Origin: Lunularia cruciata
Taxonomy: Eukaryota; Streptophyta; Marchantiopsida; Lunulariales; Lunulariaceae
Direction of reading: 5' to 3'
Length of the DNA stretch: 64,000 bases
Assembly: GCA_948567375.1 (NCBI GenBank)
Contig: OX419759.1
Location: 42,943,493-43,007,492, forward strand
The notes under the pieces are model-generated. The model did not search any database and had not been told where the DNA came from. It saw nothing but the letters and a program-made list of their open reading frames with translations. Every line of letters begins with the position of its first letter. Positions within the stretch are counted from its first letter, which is position 1. Positions 59,699-64,000 of the stretch are shown here, in pieces. Both the position numbers and the translations under genes were made by a program.

Positions 59699-62600
59699 GT
59701 GAAGAAAGCGACCGTGTAAAAAAAAGTAGGGCGCGAAGACCCCATCAAGCTGGACAAGGGAGAGACAAAACAGGTAAAATGGGGCAAAGCCCCATTAGAG
59801 TCTATATGAGACACCTGCCCTACCACACCTAAGATATACTAGCTATGCAAGTCTACACACAACCGGAGCATTTTAAGAAATATCACTTAATGTGATTGCT
59901 CTCCTATGGATTGCACCAACCACTTCACTCTGTAGAGCAATGGACACACGCTGTCTGAAATATGCTACAAAGTATGTGAGTGAGAGTGGTACCCCTAGCG
60001 CCTAACATGATAAGCTCTCACGCACTTTTTGATAAATGTGTCAAATGTAGTGTCCATCGCTCCATATAACTCCAAGGCTAGAGGAACAAAGAGGTGACCT
60101 CGCTGCATGCCCCTATACTTGGAGACCTTGCGACCTGCTGCTGCACTCACTGCCCATCCAAGGGGATGGGTAATCAATCCCTCCGAAACTATATCCCGCG
60201 TAGGATCCATAACCATGACATCTGCTACTATCACTTTATCATCTCGGACTAAGTTTAAGTTTGCCCTAACACATGTCGTCTGCAAAGCATATGAACGCTC
60301 CAACCAAGCCAAGTATCCACTTTCTTGTGCCATAACAAACATTATGTCCCTAATAACATCATGGGTAGCTATCCTTTGTCCTCCAAAAGGACAAAGAACC
60401 ACTGCTTCATCTAATGTAGAACCACACTCACAAGTGAGTAATGAAGATGCAGATGAGTGGACCAAACCTAGGTGAAACCTCATCGCTCTAGAGAAAGTAG
60501 CTGGTGAAAGTTGGAATGCTCTAATGCACAGTCAAGCTAGGATCCAAGAGCCTGCACCATTGCCGGAGCAAGAGCAAAGACATACTCTAATAGCCTGAGG
60601 AATGGACAAGTCGACTAAGAGAGAATGTAGCGTATGCGCACACTATTGCTCCATCAAGGAAGACTGTAAACCTCTAGTCCAATCTGACAATAGTGAAACA
60701 AAAGGTGGAAAGTCCTATCATGCCCATGGGGATAGACTATCTCTCATCTACACAATAACATCTTGAGAGAAAAGGATCCTCCATCCACCTTTGTTACATA
60801 AGTCTCCAAAACCGGCCTATCAACAACCACAAAATGAGAGGAAAGTAGGGGTACCAAGAGAGCCCAACTACCCAAAAATGATATAGGTGCCGTCTCCTCC
60901 ATAGATAGCAAGCCAACCCCTCCACATGAGATTGGCCAAGCCATCTATCTACGTGCCAATTCCCTTATCATACACTCAAATGTACGTAGTACAATAATAT
61001 CACCAAAGATTCCCATAATCCTCCTATCAAATGCTCTTAGACGTTATAAGAAGGATGGTGAGGGAGGAATTGAACGGATGAGGTAGGATGGTCGACAAGC
61101 AATATTGGAGGAGAGTATACCAAATGCCACATGAGGATGTCCTAGTAATGGAAGGTCATCCACATGGAGAATATCCTCTGCAAGGGCAGCGTCTAAGAAG
61201 CATGTGACAAAATCCTCCGATTCAATTGGCACTCCAAGAACACGTAATCCATATGTGGATGTGATACACCCCTTTTGAAGCTCAAGGTGGGGAGGGATAC
61301 CTAAGGGGTACTATGCCTTGCACTTTGACACCTTGACTCTCAAGCCTACTAGATGTAGCTTGGTGGTCAAGTAGTCAAAGGCCTACCTAATCTAATCTAC
61401 AAGGCCCACGATGTGTGTATCATCTGCCAAGGAGGGAAATACATAACTTGGCATGGCCAAAGTAGTAGATAGGAGAGCTCTAAAGTAAGCCATGGTAAAT
61501 AAGGGTCCCCAAAAGGATCTCCCTGACATTTACCAATTGTTGACTCCAAGACGGTGACTCCCTCTTGTGAACCACCGTGTTGGTAGTAAAGGGAAGCATG
61601 ATAGCCATTAAAAGACCGCACTAAAGGAATGAGACTCACCAAGGATCCACCAGCCTTCCTAAGCTCTCTAAAGATGGATGCCCATGAGATGCTATTAAAA
61701 GCATTCTCAACATCCACCTGTAGGACAACCCACTCCGGATGGATATCTAAGAGTGCCCTTATGCTTAGAGATATAACCTCACATCCTCCAAGTGTAGCTA
61801 ATCCAAAATAATGTGTATTGAGGTGTTGTCAAAAGTGAGAACAATGTTGAAGGACAATGGTATGACTGAACAAATGCAAAAAGATCTCTCCAATAGCAGT
61901 CAGTCTAATGCCCACCGTGTCCTTCTCCATCGCAAGAAGTTGACTAGCACCTAACACCCGACTAATAGACATTGGAATGTCTCCTCTCGCTATTGTTGTA
62001 GCCACTTGAAACAACTTGGTAAATCCACTAGAAGGATCATCTGCTTGAAAGCAATCTCTAAGGTGCTCATAAACCATCCTTGACAAGCCTCTTGAGGAAA
62101 AGCGAGGGGTAGTGCACAATGCATGTGAAAATAGTGACCTATCAAGACATAAAGGCCGCTCAGGCTGATAATCTAAGACCTTCAGTGGTAGTCCCTCTAT
62201 TGCTATAGGATGTAGTGAGCATAGGGAAGAGATAGTCTCATCAGTAGGACTCACCATAGACAAAGGGTGTAGCGCTCATGTTGCTCTAATAAGCTCTCCC
62301 GCTTGACCCAATATCCAACACCGTTGTAATCAAGTAGACTCTATGGTATCCTATGGCGATGCATGTCTCCTAAATCATGTAGCCCTAACTGACTCCTCCA
62401 AAGGGCTGCCCAATCCTCCGCTCAAAATTGACAAAATCTAGCAGTCATCTCTCTATGTCCCGTATTTCCTCCTCTAGCTTAACAAAGACACCATCAAGGG
62501 AGTTTAAGGAATAAGAACCATGCTAACTCGTCCAAGGGATCATATGCCAAATGATCAAGTGGTAAGAAAAAAGCATGTCTAGCCTCATCATGGAGTGTGC

Positions 62601-63472
62601 AAGGTAGTCTATGGAATAGAAGTGGACATGGAAACTAGTCTCAAATAACCTCAAAATGCAACCCGCTTTAGAAGCTAACCACTTCCACAACTCAATTGGT
62701 ATCCCTGGAACAATCAATGAAGGGATAGAAGAAGTATGCATAATCCTCAGTGTCATTATTTTTGATGTGGTTGCTTGTCTCACATGTGCATCCCAAGTGG
62801 TCCAATCATAGTCCTTGTGCATCCTTTCCACATGGGTCTTTACTCCTTGCGAGGTAAAGCGTCGGTGACACATCGGGCATGGTGTATCCTGAGTCGCTCT
62901 CGGCAACACCACATGGGAAGGTGTAGCTATGGCTAGCATAAGAATAATGATAGTAACACATGATGCTCCTCTTTGTATCGCCCCATATTTGCAAAACCAC
63001 AACCCCTTACATCCCAACTCACATAAGAAAACAATCTCTCTAATACACTAAAAACTATAAACTCTCATAACTTTCAATTTCCATCTCTAAATTTTTTTAA
63101 CTAAATTGCCATGGTACCTAATCATGAAAACCAAGAGATTAAAAATTTCATGAAAACCAAGAGATTAAAAATGAAAATTCTTGACCTCTCACTCTCAATG
63201 TGTAATGATCACTCTAAACCCTAAAAAAATAAAAAATCCTCATAACTTTCTCCTCAATTCTCCATAGTCTTCAATCTAGGTACCAATGGAATTCTCCATA
63301 GTCTTAAATCTAGGTACCAATGGAACCAAAATTGAAAATGAATGAGAATCTACTATTCACTCAAGTGCTATATGCTAGAGAGCACTCTGAAATTATAGAT
63401 ATATCTTCTCATGTCTCTCCCTCTACTCTCTCATCTCCACACTCTCCCAAATGCGAAACATTGAAACATGAT
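59699..63472 (-). mobile_element. LINE copy C: near full-length, degenerate RLE-type non-LTR retrotransposon
   Basis: On the minus strand, in order: a C2H2 finger CPMCHRRFTSQGVKTHVERMH-like (about 62881-62815), a linker, and RT motifs 0-2 (about 62100-61830; RVLGASQLLAMEKD). Then motif A (DVENAFNSISWASIF, about 61717-61670), motif B (CQGDPFGDP, near 61530) and motif C (LADDTH, near 61425). The thumb (61232-60744) is followed by the knuckle C-E-C...CPFGGQRIATHD (60440-60370). The endonuclease-like region (about 60250-60000; VRDD, VADVMVMD, KVSKYRGM, FVPLALELYG) leads to the tail (59835-59699). The element has stops and frameshifts. The 5' part (63.02-63.47 kb) is AT-rich with short tandem duplications. 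Both boundaries come from the split repeat. Confidence 0.85.
63120..63330. repeat. Short tandem duplications in the LINE C 5' region
   Basis: ATGAAAACCAAGAGATTAAA occurs twice about 26 bases apart (near 63124 and 63150). ATTCTCCATAGTCTT-AATCTAGGTACCAATGG occurs twice near 63257 and 63291. Confidence 0.85.
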
Positions 63473-63556
63473 ACAACATCTCTCCCATGCAGCTACATCT
63501 ATATGTGTATCCCTTGATAGTATGTAGGTAAAGAATAAAACATACCCCAAAACATG
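63473..63556. repeat. Right half of dispersed repeat split by LINE copy C
   Basis: CTCCCATGCAGCTACATC...ATCCCTTGATAGTATGTA...GAATAAAACATACCCCAAA matches the reverse complement of about 44752-44831. Confidence 0.85.
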
Positions 63557-64000
63557 AACAAGTTAGTTTGTTTAGAAATAGAGATCTATCAACCACATAA
63601 AGATCATTATTGAACTAGGAATACCAAAGTAGTAGTGTCATATCTATAAATCTTGTGAACACAATAATAGTTTTGCATTAAAAATGATCATATATATATA
63701 TCTTTGTCAATATCATATATTATAGAAGTACAATTCACACATAAGTCATATATGAATTTTAAAGTGCTCCAATAATTAGCTCATTTTCCAAACTCAAATC
63801 TTGTTCAAATCAAATTTGTATTTGGTTTTTTGCTCAATAATTTATTAACAATCAAACATTGATTACAATCAAAACATACTCACTCTAATTAAGAGATTAC
63901 AAGTGATGCTTATCGACCTTTGTATACCATAACTAGGAACTCAAAGGCTCAACATCATAGAAGTGAGTTTCATTGAAAGCTTGTCAAACTCCATCAACCA
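63557..64000. other. AT-rich flank
   Basis: Strongly AT-rich sequence to the end of the window; nothing assignable. Confidence 0.5.

Noticed and set aside
1-64000. CRISPR arrays, bacterial operons, rRNA genes, organellar insertions
   Set aside because: Repeats here are tandem duplications or dispersed eukaryotic elements. No regularly spaced direct repeats with unique spacers, no rRNA and no organelle gene cluster was seen.

Overview
This is nuclear DNA of a land plant. The evidence is a vacuolar sorting receptor, a plastid-type RecA with a transit peptide, a P-class PPR protein resembling the psbA translation factor LPE1, a plant-type TIM50, spliceosomal GT-AG introns and LINE/LTR relics. 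Low gene density, long leaders, several intron-free coding sequences (VSR, RecA, PPR, TMEM45-like) and moderate base composition suggest a bryophyte, perhaps a liverwort. That lineage call is inference, and the species cannot be fixed from the sequence alone.

Layout. 0-6.5 kb: gene-poor DNA, then a GC-richer leader. 6.5-8.4 kb: VSR (+), uninterrupted. 12.65-14.04 kb: plastid RecA (+), uninterrupted. 16.04-20.63 kb: FtsJ/RlmE-type 2'-O-methyltransferase (-), rebuilt here as six exons. Its last intron holds a degenerate repeat array, and the last exon lies beyond that array, so the ORF in the 18.6-19.0 kb block is not the whole C-terminus. 21.95-23.98 kb: small three-exon gene (+) resembling complex II subunit SDH7. 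25.4-32.9 kb: a cluster of degenerate non-LTR retrotransposons, one of them split by a solo LTR with a 5-bp target duplication. 35.2-37.2 kb: PPR (+). 40.4-44.2 kb: TIM50 (+), ten exons including a 28-nt microexon. 44.3-55.7 kb: mostly non-coding DNA with hairpins, tandem repeats and a short retroposed LINE tail. 55.7-56.7 kb: TMEM45/DUF716 membrane protein (+). 58.3 kb: a second tail insertion with a 12-bp target duplication. 59.7-63.5 kb: the longest LINE copy (-), which splits a dispersed repeat whose unsplit relative lies at 44.75-45.0 kb.

The host genes are unrelated housekeeping genes: vacuolar sorting, organelle DNA repair, organelle-type rRNA methylation, respiration, plastid translation and mitochondrial import. 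They do not form a functional cluster. The distinctive content is the retroelement family. In order it has a C2H2 finger, a reverse transcriptase, a C-x-C...H...C knuckle and a PD-(D/E)xK-like endonuclease region. This is the order of restriction-like-endonuclease LINEs rather than the L1/RTE elements usual in plants. Its 3' tail is scattered as six copies, carries two small stem-loops (one with a compensatory base change), and occurs twice as ~110-118-bp insertions with target duplications.
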